Positions 42,004 through 50,436 of a DNA stretch of 55,963 nucleotides are shown here, one piece after another. The DNA lies in contig CAKNRQ010000011.1 of assembly GCA_930990965.1 (NCBI GenBank), forward strand, positions 1-55,963, given 5' to 3'. Source of the stretch: an uncultured Clostridia bacterium. Its GTDB lineage: Bacteria; Bacillota; Clostridia; Oscillospirales; Oscillospiraceae. The position numbers and the translations under genes are program-made. The notes under the pieces were generated by a model. The model had not been told where the DNA came from. It saw only the letters and a program-made list of their open reading frames with translations, and made no database searches. The first letter of the stretch is position 1; every line of letters starts with the position of its first letter.

Positions 42004-43254
42004 TTAGTCCATCATGGTCCTATACTCAGCCGCGTGCCTTGTGGCCAGCACTGTGGCGATGGCGCATACAACGCCGAGAACGGCGAAGCCTATCCAGGCA
42101 CCGGTGTAAGACCCGGTAGCGTCAAACACACTGGCTGCGGCAACCGAGCCGGTGGCGACGCCTATGTTTGCGAATACGTTAACTATACCGAAAATCTGTG
42201 AGTAATTGCGGCGGCCGACTATCAGCGCAGTCAGGTAAGGCGGGGTGACCGTGGTCATGGAGCCAAGCATGCCAAAGACAAGTCCGAAGCCCCAGGCCAT
42301 GGCAGAGTTGTCAGACATGACGGCCAGTATTACGGTGAAGATGACAAGCAGCATATTATATATGGTGCCGAACTTGACGCCTTTCTTGTCGTAGATACGG
42401 CCGAGCAGCAGTTTGCCCACTATCTGGATAGCCATAACGGCGCTGAATACGTTCGCGGCGAAAGCTGCCGAATGTCCATGCTCCTGCTGCAGGCAGATAG
42501 CGAAGTTCCTCTGGATGCCCATGTTGATGAAACCGATGAGGAACGCCGCAATGGACAGGAGCCAGAACGAGCCAGTCTTGTAGAACTTCTTCGCGGAAAT
42601 ACCCGTGTCCACGGTCGGAGCCGCGGTTGCAGGCGCCGCACTTTCGGAACCATACGGGCGCAGACCCACATCCTGGGGACGCTCCTTGACCACGAACAGC
42701 GATATGGGCAGCAGCAGAGCCGCACAGATAGCCGCTATTATGTAGTGCGTCATGCGCCAGTCGTATGTGGCAATGAGGGCCCTGGCAACCTGCGTGAAGA
42801 TCATGCCGCCAACCACGCTTCCGGTGAAAGCGATGCCGCTCATGGTGCCCTTGGTCTCGATGGAGAACCAGTTATTTACAAGGATGCCTGCGGGGACGGT
42901 AGCAGTGCCACCCATACCCAGTCCATATATTGCGGAACTAATACAGAACTGCCACATCTCCGTGCAGGCACCCCTGAGAGCAAAACCTCCGGTCATCATT
43001 ATGGCGAATATCGTCATAACGCGCCTTATGCCATACTTGCTCATAGTCTTACCTATGAACATGCCGCATATCATCGTGCCAAACGTTGCCACCATGTTTA
43101 TTGTCTGCACCTGAGCGCTGGAATAGCCCAAAGCCTCAATCATTGCGGGGCTTATAACAGTGGAGCTATTCGTAGTGCCGCCGGTTGAGGCAGCAAGCAT
43201 TATAAAGCAACAGATGACTATTACCCAGTGGTACGAAAACTTCCTTTCTTTCAT
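42004..43254 (-). CDS. MFS transporter, OFA-like (oxalate/formate antiporter type)
   Basis: The 416-residue permease has 12 helices and the OFA-type features MIEALGYSSAQVQTI, GMFIGKTMSKYGIRRVM (helix 2-3 loop) and WFSIETKGTMSGIAFTGS (helix 4-5). OFA members carry monocarboxylates and oxalate/formate. As the last gene of a cluster for 2-oxoacid breakdown, import of a 2-hydroxy- or 2-oxoacid is a reasonable inference. It is separated from Ldh2 by 56 bp holding a hairpin. No signal of a partner subunit is seen. Confidence 0.9.
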   Translation of the reverse strand: MKERKFSYHWVIVICCFIMLAASTGGTTNSSTVISPAMIEALGYSSAQVQTINMVATFGTMICGMFIGKTMSKYGIRRVMTIFAIMMTGGFALRGACTEMWQFCISSAIYGLGMGGTATVPAGILVNNWFSIETKGTMSGIAFTGSVVGGMIFTQVARALIATYDWRMTHYIIAAICAALLLPISLFVVKERPQDVGLRPYGSESAAPATAAPTVDTGISAKKFYKTGSFWLLSIAAFLIGFINMGIQRNFAICLQQEHGHSAAFAANVFSAVMAIQIVGKLLLGRIYDKKGVKFGTIYNMLLVIFTVILAVMSDNSAMAWGFGLVFGMLGSMTTVTPPYLTALIVGRRNYSQIFGIVNVFANIGVATGSVAAASVFDATGSYTGAWIGFAVLGVVCAIATVLATRHAAEYRTMMD

Positions 43255-43285
43255 GTTCTTATTCTCTCTCCTTGTCTCCCTAGGG

Positions 43286-43312
43286 GGGCGGCCCGAGGGC
43301 CGCCCGTTTTTT
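43286..43312 (-). other. Intercistronic hairpin between Ldh2 and MFS genes
   Basis: A perfect 9-bp stem (GGGCGGCCC / GGGCCGCCC with a very short loop) lies in the gap. On the minus strand it has no T tail, so it more likely stabilises or partly attenuates the mRNA than terminates it; on plus it has T6 but no plus-strand gene precedes it. Confidence 0.6.
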
Positions 43313-44366
43313 ACATGGATAGCATGTCTTTAAAGCTCTCGCAGTTTTTGACCAGGCCCAAATCCTTGGCACAGTCAAACAGGCTTTCGCCTATAGAGTC
43401 ACTTATCTCCACACCGTTTACACGGGTCTCGGCGAACTTGCGGTATTCAATTTCACCGGGCATAAAGATCTCCTCAAATCCAACGGCCTTGCGGCTGCCC
43501 TTTATCATGCGGATGTATCTGTCCATTGATGCTGTAAATTCCTCGATTGGCATGAACTTGGACGGATCGATAAGGATCATGCTAAAGCCGGTGTTTTCCT
43601 TTTCCAGCTTACTGGCGAGACCCATGTCTGTGCCGTAAGCTGCCCGGCCGAGAACGGAGCTGAATACATCCACCATGACCGCCAGCCCGTATCCCTTGTG
43701 CGCAGCGATGGGCAGCACGGTGTATGCTTTGGCAGGGTCGTTTGTGGGCCGTCCGTCTATGTCGTTGGCCCAACCGTCAGGGATTGACTTGTTCTGCTTG
43801 AGCATGGCAACTATCTTGCTGAAAGCTACGCCGGAGGTGGATATGTCGAGAACCACTGGGTACTCCTCACCTGCCGGCGCGGAGATAACAATTGGGTTTG
43901 TGCCGATAATCTTGTCTGAACCGCCATACGGTGCCATACATGCATACGTGTTTGCACACAGCAGGCAGATCAGTTTGTCTTCGGCTGCGCGCCAGCCGTA
44001 ATATGCCCCACAGCCTATGTTCGCGCTGTGATTTCCTGTTGCGATGGCTATGCCGTACTCACGTGCCTTGGGCACGAGCGCGTCATACACCCTGTTCACG
44101 GCCAGTACGCCTGAACCGTTGTCACAGTCGAAGGCCATTACGGCGCCGGTGTCGGTAATCTTACGTATGGCCGGGCGGGGGTTTAAGCTGCCGATTGAAA
44201 GCTGTGACAGGTACGCTGTGAGCCTGGATAGGCCGTGCGAGTAGACGCCGGTGAAGTCGGAGTGCGTTACTACTCTGGCCACCGTTTCCGCGTCGGATTC
44301 AGGCAGGCCGGAGGCAGACAGCAGTTTGGTTGTCAGTCTGAGTTCTTCTTCGTAGCTTAAAAGCAT
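43311..44366 (-). CDS. Malate/L-lactate dehydrogenase family protein (Ldh2)
   Basis: The 351-residue NAD(P)-dependent dehydrogenase belongs to the Ldh_2 family (malate, ureidoglycolate and sulfolactate dehydrogenases). It shows SDFTGVYSHGLSRL with the conserved His, GNHSANIGCGAYYG, IIGTNPIVISAPA and AAHKGYGLAVMVD. The enzyme interconverts a 2-hydroxyacid and a 2-oxoacid. The neighbouring Kor/Vor genes suggest that the 2-oxoacid is then decarboxylated. Substrate unknown. Confidence 0.93.
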   Translation of the reverse strand: MLLSYEEELRLTTKLLSASGLPESDAETVARVVTHSDFTGVYSHGLSRLTAYLSQLSIGSLNPRPAIRKITDTGAVMAFDCDNGSGVLAVNRVYDALVPKAREYGIAIATGNHSANIGCGAYYGWRAAEDKLICLLCANTYACMAPYGGSDKIIGTNPIVISAPAGEEYPVVLDISTSGVAFSKIVAMLKQNKSIPDGWANDIDGRPTNDPAKAYTVLPIAAHKGYGLAVMVDVFSSVLGRAAYGTDMGLASKLEKENTGFSMILIDPSKFMPIEEFTASMDRYIRMIKGSRKAVGFEEIFMPGEIEYRKFAETRVNGVEISDSIGESLFDCAKDLGLVKNCESFKDMLSM

Positions 44367-44381
44367 GGCGCGGCCTCCCGT

Positions 44382-44927
44382 TTACTTGCTCTGAGATGCT
44401 GCGGCCATTCCCCTCTTAAGAGCCTCGGCGTTCATCGCGCGAACCGCGTCGGACTTGCTGGCGAACTTCTTATCAAGACTGTGCTGGAATTCTTCCTGTG
44501 TGACAATGCCCGTCAGGGCAATGAGCGCTCCGATTATAATTACGTTGGCGACCTTGCTGGAGCCGACCTCGAGAGCCAGGGCATCAGCGGGAATACCTAT
44601 CTTGGTAATGTCATCGCGCTCTATGGGCATGGTAAGCAGTGTGCTGTCGTACAGCAGGACTCCACCGGGCTCGAGTTCATTTATGAACTTCTCATAGCCC
44701 ATGTTGTTCATAGCCACGAGCACGCCGCCGCTGCCGGCCATGGGAGACACTATCTCGTCCTTGTCGATGATGACGATGCACTTGGCGCTGCCGCCGCGCT
44801 GCTCAGCGCCGTAGCTGGGCAGATAAACGGCATGGCGCCCGCTTTCAACGGCGCTCTGCGCGAGCATGATGCCCATGCTCATGACGCCCTGACCGCCGGA
44901 ACCGGTGAAGATAATTGCGTTTTTCAT
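44382..44927 (-). CDS. 2-oxoacid:ferredoxin oxidoreductase, gamma subunit
   Basis: The 181-residue subunit carries the GSGGQGVMSMGIMLAQSAV motif (10-28), PSYGAEQRGGSAKC and IGALIALTGI of the KorC/VorC family. It is the domain that contributes to CoA binding in the enzyme that converts a 2-oxoacid, CoA and oxidised ferredoxin to acyl-CoA, CO2 and reduced ferredoxin. It lies 3 bp downstream of the beta subunit gene. Confidence 0.94.
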   Translation of the reverse strand: MKNAIIFTGSGGQGVMSMGIMLAQSAVESGRHAVYLPSYGAEQRGGSAKCIVIIDKDEIVSPMAGSGGVLVAMNNMGYEKFINELEPGGVLLYDSTLLTMPIERDDITKIGIPADALALEVGSSKVANVIIIGALIALTGIVTQEEFQHSLDKKFASKSDAVRAMNAEALKRGMAAASQSK

Positions 44928-44930
44928 AAG

Positions 44931-45674
44931 TTACACTCCCTCCTCGACATCTCTGAACACACCAAGCGGGAACGCGGGAATCGTGTTCTCTTCCATAAAC
45001 TTGAGTGTGTCGAGCGGAGCCATACCCCAGTTCGTCGGGCAGTTCGTAAGCAGCTCGACAAAGCTGAAAGCCTTGCCGTCCAGCTGATACTCGAACGCCT
45101 TCTTGATGCACTCCTTGGCCTTGCGGATGTTGGCCGGATTGTTCAGAGCGCAGCGCACGATGTAGCTCGGCGCCTGCAGGGTATTGAGTATCTCGCACAT
45201 GTGCGTGGGGTAGCCGTCTACTGCCGCATTACGGCCGCGAGGAGAAGTGGTAGACTTCTGCCCTATAAGGGTAGTAGGCGCCATCTGTCCACCGGTCATG
45301 CCGTAAGTGGAGTTGTTGGCGAATATAACGGTGAAGTGCTCGCCGCGGTTGGCAGCGCACATGATCTCAGCGAGGCCGATACTGGCGAGGTCGCCGTCGC
45401 CCTGGTAGACGAACATGAAGGTATCGGGCTGAGTGCGCTTGAGGCCCGTAGCAACGGCGGGGGCACGGCCGTGCGCACAGCTTACCATATCCAGGTCCAG
45501 CTGACGCAGGTTCATGGTAGAGCAGCCGACTGCCACCACTGCTATTGTCTTATCTGTAATTCCGAGTTCATCCAGGCACTGGCCAATCAGCTTAGCCGAC
45601 ATGGAGTGCATGCAGCCCGGGCAGTACTTGTTGCCCGGCTTCAGGCACGTAGGTCTCAAAATCTCCCTGCTCAT
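44931..45674 (-). CDS. 2-oxoacid:ferredoxin oxidoreductase, beta subunit (ThDP-binding)
   Basis: This 247-residue subunit binds thiamine diphosphate: YCPGCMHSMSAKLIGQCL, the GDGDLASIGLAEIMCAA motif (about 93-109) and NNSTYGMTGGQMAPTT are the ThDP and cofactor loops of KorB/VorB. A 4-nt overlap with the alpha gene shows coupling. The closest types act on 2-oxoglutarate or branched-chain 2-oxoacids; the sequence alone does not decide. Confidence 0.94.
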   Translation of the reverse strand: MSREILRPTCLKPGNKYCPGCMHSMSAKLIGQCLDELGITDKTIAVVAVGCSTMNLRQLDLDMVSCAHGRAPAVATGLKRTQPDTFMFVYQGDGDLASIGLAEIMCAANRGEHFTVIFANNSTYGMTGGQMAPTTLIGQKSTTSPRGRNAAVDGYPTHMCEILNTLQAPSYIVRCALNNPANIRKAKECIKKAFEYQLDGKAFSFVELLTNCPTNWGMAPLDTLKFMEENTIPAFPLGVFRDVEEGV

Positions 45675-46738
45675 TTATTCAGCCCTCCTATAAGCGCCCT
45701 GATAGCTGCGGTAGTCTCCTCGTTCTTGAGGGTTACACCGCCGGAGTGGGCATATTTAAGTATTGGCGCACGACCCATCACCTGCAGGGCAATGTCGTCC
45801 TCCATCTGGCACGGAATTGCCATTTCGACGTCAATGATGGCCTTCACGCGGTTGTAATCCAAATTGTCAAGCGCCTTCTTCGGGAACGGGTAGAGCGTTA
45901 TCGGACGGATGAGACCCAGCTTTATGCCCTCTTTCCTCAGCTCATTGATTGCATACTTGCAGACGCGGGCGCTCATACCGTAGGCAAAGCACACATACTC
46001 TGCGTCGTCAACCACGAACTCTTCCCAGCGGGCGTCTTCCTCTGCCCAGCGCTGGTACATCTTCTCGGATGCAATATTCTGCTTTTCGAGCATTACCTCG
46101 CCAGGGATGGAGGAAACCATCCTGCGTGCGCGGGGAGCATCGGTGAAGTTGCCGACGGCCCAATCCGGGCGCTCGGGCAGCTCCTTCATCGGCGGGAGCT
46201 CGACTTCTTCCATGACAGAGCCCAGGCAGCCGTCATATACCACGAAAACGGGGTTGCGGTCGCGCTCGGCAAGCTCGAAGGCGTCGTATACCAGATCAAC
46301 GGCTTCCTGCACAGTGTGCGGAGCCTCAACTATGTACTTAAAGCCGCCGTGGCCAAGGGCCTTGGTGACCTGCAGGTAATCCTGCTGTGCCGGCTGGATG
46401 CTGCCCAGGCCGGGGCCGCCACGGGTGACGCTTACAATGACCGCCGGAAGATGAGATCCAGCCAGGTAGCTCATGCCCTCTGCCTTCAGGCTGATGCCGA
46501 GTCCGGAGGAGCCGGTCATGGCCCGCACGCCGGACGAGGCCGCGCCGTAAACCATATTGATGGATGCGACTTCACTCTCGCCCTGTACGAACACGCCGCC
46601 AACTTCAGGCAGACGTCCGGACAGATACTCGGGTATCTCGCTCTGCGGGGTTATGGGGTAGCCCGCGAAGAAGCGGCAACCACCACGCACCGCAGCTTCG
46701 GCTACGGCTTCGTTGCCCTTCATCAATACCTTAGCCAT
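45671..46738 (-). CDS. 2-oxoacid:ferredoxin oxidoreductase, alpha subunit
   Basis: This 355-residue subunit shows GYPITPQSEIPEYL (25-38), the VQGESEVASINMVYGAASSG segment (about 51-70), SSGLGISLKAEGMSYLAG and RGGPGLGSIQPAQQDY, typical of KorA/VorA. Annotation as 3-methyl-2-oxobutanoate type is common for this layout, but 2-oxoglutarate or pyruvate relatives are alternatives. GAGGAGGAG lies 5 nt before ATG. It overlaps the ferredoxin gene by 8 nt. Confidence 0.94.
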   Translation of the reverse strand: MAKVLMKGNEAVAEAAVRGGCRFFAGYPITPQSEIPEYLSGRLPEVGGVFVQGESEVASINMVYGAASSGVRAMTGSSGLGISLKAEGMSYLAGSHLPAVIVSVTRGGPGLGSIQPAQQDYLQVTKALGHGGFKYIVEAPHTVQEAVDLVYDAFELAERDRNPVFVVYDGCLGSVMEEVELPPMKELPERPDWAVGNFTDAPRARRMVSSIPGEVMLEKQNIASEKMYQRWAEEDARWEEFVVDDAEYVCFAYGMSARVCKYAINELRKEGIKLGLIRPITLYPFPKKALDNLDYNRVKAIIDVEMAIPCQMEDDIALQVMGRAPILKYAHSGGVTLKNEETTAAIRALIGGLNK

Positions 46739-46949
46739 TGTTCTCCTCCTCTCTCAGCTCCAGCGCTGCGTCCGGACATACCGTAGCGCAGATGCCGCAG
46801 GATATGCACTTTTCCTCGTCCACGACGGGATAAAACACACCCAGCCCGTTGCGCTCTTTTCCAAACGCTATCGCCTCTTTCGGGCAGAAGTGTACGCAAT
46901 AGCCACAGCTTTTGCAGTACTGGCTGAGCACTTTTATTTTCAGTGCCAT
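46731..46949 (-). CDS. 4Fe-4S ferredoxin-type delta subunit
   Basis: The 72-residue protein has two cluster motifs, CKSCGYCVHFCP (11-22) and CISCGICATVCP (about 48-59), of the KorD/VorD type. It passes electrons from the oxidoreductase to ferredoxin. AAGGAGG precedes the start. It is the second gene of the operon, after the KPR-like reductase. Confidence 0.95.
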   Translation of the reverse strand: MALKIKVLSQYCKSCGYCVHFCPKEAIAFGKERNGLGVFYPVVDEEKCISCGICATVCPDAALELREEENNG

Positions 46950-46991
46950 AAGCTTTTCCTCCTTATGTTTTAAAAACTGTATTTCCTGCGT

Positions 46992-47951
46992 TCAGCCCTC
47001 GTACTGCTTGTCGTAGTTGGCCTCCATGCAGAGCACAAGGCCGCTGATGAAGTCGTTGCCCGGGGTAGGAACGCCATACTTTTTGCCGTAATCGCTTATA
47101 GCACCGTTAAGTGTAGTTATCTCGGTCTGGCGCTTGAACATGAGCATATCCTGCGCCATGGACGGGAAGTAATCGCCGATGCCGGTATTTGCAGACTTCA
47201 TAACGCCTTCCATCCAGGCGTTGACGTCCATCTGTACTCCGCAGGCAGCGGCGACATTGCAGCACTCAGTGGCTACCTGAAGCGCGAGCCTGTGGCCGTT
47301 GGGGTCAAACAGGACGTCCTTCGCCTTCAGCCTGGTTATGGCGCAGAGCGAATTCAGGACGCAGTTAGAAACGATCTTACGCCACAGAGGCGGGCGCACG
47401 TCGTCCCAGAACTTGGCCGGGCAGCCGCCGTTGGTGAAGCACTCTTCAAGGTACTTGCCCACCTTTTCGGTCAGCGGATTGTTCTCAACCGCGCCGAAGT
47501 TCATCTGTATCTCCCTTGCGCCGGGAGAAGATATGCACTTGCCGGGGCCGTCAAGGGCGGTGCCCAGCGAGCCGGAGCCGTAAATTACGCGGCTCGGTCC
47601 TACCGCGGCGACCAGCTTGTCATCGTTGCCCAGGCCGTTTATGAGGCTTACCAGAACAGTGTTCTCTCCAATGCAGGGCTTCGCAGTCTCAACTGCCTGG
47701 ACCAGCTGCGTGGCCTTGGTCATGAAGATGACTATGTCCATAGTGCCAATGTCATTGGCGTTATAGGCCGTCTTGAAACCCGTCAGCTGATACTCATGGT
47801 CCGGATAAATCACAAAAGTCAGTCCATCCTTTGCGATTTTGTCCATGTGCTCCTTGTACGGGTCCACAAGCGTCAGGTCTGCCCCGCCCCTGCGAAGATA
47901 ACCGGCAAACACACTGCCGGCCGCTCCTGAGCCTATCATGGCGATTTTCAT
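46992..47951 (-). CDS. Ketopantoate reductase-family (ApbA/PanE) protein
   Basis: The 319-residue NADP-dependent reductase has the Rossmann motif IAMIGSGAAGSVFAGYLRRGG (start; glycine-rich GSGAAG) and the C-terminal catalytic part with WRKIVSNCVLNSLCAITRLK, where the lysine corresponds to the ApbA catalytic Lys. PanE makes pantoate; relatives encoded in catabolic clusters reduce other 2-oxoacids, and this context points to a 2-oxoacid. The ATG at 47951 follows GGGAGG; an earlier ATG at 47966 contains that site. It is the first gene of the catabolic operon. Confidence 0.9.
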   Translation of the reverse strand: MKIAMIGSGAAGSVFAGYLRRGGADLTLVDPYKEHMDKIAKDGLTFVIYPDHEYQLTGFKTAYNANDIGTMDIVIFMTKATQLVQAVETAKPCIGENTVLVSLINGLGNDDKLVAAVGPSRVIYGSGSLGTALDGPGKCISSPGAREIQMNFGAVENNPLTEKVGKYLEECFTNGGCPAKFWDDVRPPLWRKIVSNCVLNSLCAITRLKAKDVLFDPNGHRLALQVATECCNVAAACGVQMDVNAWMEGVMKSANTGIGDYFPSMAQDMLMFKRQTEITTLNGAISDYGKKYGVPTPGNDFISGLVLCMEANYDKQYEG

Positions 47952-48024
47952 TGCTTTTCCTCCCATTCACTAGTGATCTTTGCCGGCTGCTGCCAGCTCA
48001 ACTCTGATTGCAGATTACCATATC

Positions 48025-48052
48025 ATTGTAAGAAATGTCTAATAGAAGTCAA
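48025..48052 (-). promoter_or_regulatory. Promoter of the catabolic operon
   Basis: TTGACT (48047-48052), 16-bp spacer, TACAAT (48025-48030) on the minus strand. No convincing FadR-type operator (TGGTxxACCA-like) was identified beside it. Confidence 0.75.
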
Positions 48053-48165
48053 TTCTGTCCCTCGGAATGCACGAAATTACACAAACAGAATAGATTAAAG
48101 CTAATATTTCAACAAATCAAATCGACCGTGATATCTTTTGCACACGCCACTCATGCAATAAGCAT

Positions 48166-48207
48166 AAAAAAAGCGATATTTCCTCAGGATTTCGAGGAAA
48201 TATCGCC
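48166..48207 (-). terminator. Terminator after the GntR gene
   Basis: A 13-bp stem (GCGATATTTCCTC / GAGGAAATATCGC) is followed on minus by T7 (48172-48166). It insulates the trkA-trkH-gntR transcript from the catabolic promoter. Confidence 0.9.
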
Positions 48208-48232
48208 AATAAGACAGCCTGGTTGTAAATTA

Positions 48233-48979
48233 CTAACAGCCTCTGTTTTGCAGACACGAATTTGCGCACATGTCTATGTGTTTATCCATAGCGGTCCGTG
48301 CGAGCTCCGGGAACCCCAGCTTTATCGCGTGGTATATCGACACGTGTTGATTCCCTATTTGCAGCAGTCTCTCCGTGTTTTGCCCGAGGGTGTTAAAACG
48401 GAAGGTGCGAATAGACATGTACTCTACCATTTTTTCAATGGCGCCGTACATACTTATCAGGAATTCGTTCTCCGTGGCGTTGATAAGCAGCTTATGGAAT
48501 CTTATATCCAGTCGTGAGCCGGTGAGCTTGTCCTTATTTACAGTCCCCTCCACGACGGCCCTCATCATGCGCTGGAACTCTTCGGCCAGGCTGCCCAGTT
48601 TGTCCAGGTCCACACGCCAATTCTGCTCCGCACAAAGGTAGGCCGCCGCGCCTTCTATCGACTTGCGCGCAACGAACAGGTTCTTCACGGAGGCGTTTGA
48701 AATATCAAACACGTAGTAGTTTGAATACTTGCCGTCGCCTTTCTGCTCCACTCTCACCAGCCCTTTGGTACACAGCTGGTCAATGGCTTCGCGGACGGGA
48801 GTGGCGCTCACTTCGAGCTCTCCGGCTATCTTCGCCACATTCAGACGCTCGCCCGGGCTCAGCTCTGAGCTGAGTATGGCCTCTTCAAGTATACGGAAGA
48901 CTATATTGCTCAGCTTTTCAAACGGATTTTTCTCCAGCACCTCGCGCACGGAATCAGCGCTTATTCGTTTCTGACGCAA
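48233..48979 (-). CDS. GntR family regulator, FadR/FCD subgroup
   Basis: This 248-residue repressor has an N-terminal winged helix (LNVAKIAGELEVSATPVREAIDQL, the VSATPVREAI recognition helix) and a C-terminal FCD domain with metal-site residues: D-x3-H in RLDIRFHKLL, His in NQHVSIYHAI and His in DKHIDMC. FCD regulators sense carboxylates such as lactate, gluconate or oxoacids. Translation starts with TTG after AAGGAGG. It lies 15 bp after trkH on the same strand and directly upstream of the catabolic operon, so it probably controls that operon. Confidence 0.92.
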   Translation of the reverse strand: MRQKRISADSVREVLEKNPFEKLSNIVFRILEEAILSSELSPGERLNVAKIAGELEVSATPVREAIDQLCTKGLVRVEQKGDGKYSNYYVFDISNASVKNLFVARKSIEGAAAYLCAEQNWRVDLDKLGSLAEEFQRMMRAVVEGTVNKDKLTGSRLDIRFHKLLINATENEFLISMYGAIEKMVEYMSIRTFRFNTLGQNTERLLQIGNQHVSIYHAIKLGFPELARTAMDKHIDMCANSCLQNRGC

Positions 48980-48994
48980 GGTGTATGCACCTCC

Positions 48995-50434
48995 TTATCT
49001 GCGCCTCCAGGTCGCGGGGGCAAATAGTATGAGCATCGGGAATATTTCCAGACGGCCGGCAAGCATTGCAAAGCTCAGGAGCACCTTGGACAAATCCGAG
49101 AAAATGTCGAAGTTACCCATCGGCCCTGCAGGGCCCAGGCCCGGTCCGACATTTGACATACAGCTTATGACCGAAGCCAGCGTCGTCTCAAGGTCGTAAC
49201 CGTCAAGCGATACTACGGCTGTTATTACAAAGGTCAGCAGGAAATACAGGCCTATAAAGACAAGGGTGTTGTGCAAAGTGGCGGCCGGCAGTGTTCTGCC
49301 ATTTACACGCACATTTGAAGTGCGCCTGGGGCTGAGCTGGCGTCCGATTTCCTGCACCCACGCCTTGAAGAAAATAATCACGCGGGACACCTTCAGTCCA
49401 CCGCCAGTGCTGCCTGCCGACGCTCCTATTATCATCACAAGCACAAGTATGCTCTTTGAGAAAGCCGGCCACAGCGTGAAATCCGCGGTTGCAAAGCCTG
49501 TCGTTGTCATCAGCGAGGACACCTGGAAGAAAGAATATCTCAGCGCGTTCCAGAACCCGCCATACTCGTCTATGATGTCCAAAGCAATAAGTACGCTTGC
49601 GCCTATGGCAATGCCAAAGTATCCGAGGAACTCCGAATCTGTCAGCGCATCTTTAAACTTGCGCATGAGCAGCAGGAAATAGATAGAGAAGTTCACGCCG
49701 AACAGCATCATGAAGATACTGGTCACAATATCTATGTAGGCGCTGTTGTAGTATCCGATGGACAGGGCCTTCACAGAGAAGCCGCCGGTACCGGCAGTGG
49801 CCATAGCGTGGTTTATGGAATCGAAGAACGGCATTCCTCCCGCGCAGAGCAGGACAATCAGAATGATGGTGAGCACGATGTACATGAGATATGTGATCGC
49901 GCTGGAAGTGCGGATGCGGGGCACAAGTTTGCCAAAGCTCGTCCCCGGCACCTCGGCGCGCATAATATACATGCTCCGCTCTTCGCTCATGGGCAGCACA
50001 GCCATGATAAACACCAGCACGCCCATGCCGCCTATCCAGTGCGAGAAGCTGCGCCAGAGCAGCAGTCCCTTACTCATCTCCTCTACATTGTGCAGTATGG
50101 AAGAGCCGGTTGTCGTAAATCCGGAAACAATTTCAAAGAATGCGTCAACGTAGCTGGTTATCTCCCCGGCGAAGATAAACGGCAGCGCGCCCACCGCACT
50201 CATTAGCACCCAGGCCAGTGCCACGCTGATGAAACCCTCTCGTGCATAGAAATCACCGGTTTTAAGCTTGGGCAGATTCAGCAGCACCGCCAGCGCCGCA
50301 GCTATAGCGGCAGTGTATACGTAGCAGAGTATGCTTTCCCCATACCACAGCGCCGTGATAATGCTGGGTATCATCAGCAGGGCTTCGAGGCCCATTACGC
50401 GTCCAAGTATCCTGGATATTATCGGATAATTCAT
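48995..50434 (-). CDS. Trk/Ktr potassium uptake membrane subunit, TrkH family
   Basis: The 479-residue channel subunit has four pore loops, each with a conserved glycine: SGFTTTGSSIL, GTGGFSVKALSIG, TTGFATADFT and CMSNVGPGLGP. It moves K+ with the TrkA-type regulator encoded 2 bp upstream. Membrane helices fill the length, and SPRRTSNVRVNGR is a cytoplasmic loop. It sits in a trkA-trkH-gntR run. Confidence 0.95.
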   Translation of the reverse strand: MNYPIISRILGRVMGLEALLMIPSIITALWYGESILCYVYTAAIAAALAVLLNLPKLKTGDFYAREGFISVALAWVLMSAVGALPFIFAGEITSYVDAFFEIVSGFTTTGSSILHNVEEMSKGLLLWRSFSHWIGGMGVLVFIMAVLPMSEERSMYIMRAEVPGTSFGKLVPRIRTSSAITYLMYIVLTIILIVLLCAGGMPFFDSINHAMATAGTGGFSVKALSIGYYNSAYIDIVTSIFMMLFGVNFSIYFLLLMRKFKDALTDSEFLGYFGIAIGASVLIALDIIDEYGGFWNALRYSFFQVSSLMTTTGFATADFTLWPAFSKSILVLVMIIGASAGSTGGGLKVSRVIIFFKAWVQEIGRQLSPRRTSNVRVNGRTLPAATLHNTLVFIGLYFLLTFVITAVVSLDGYDLETTLASVISCMSNVGPGLGPAGPMGNFDIFSDLSKVLLSFAMLAGRLEIFPMLILFAPATWRRR

Positions 50435-50436
50435 CG

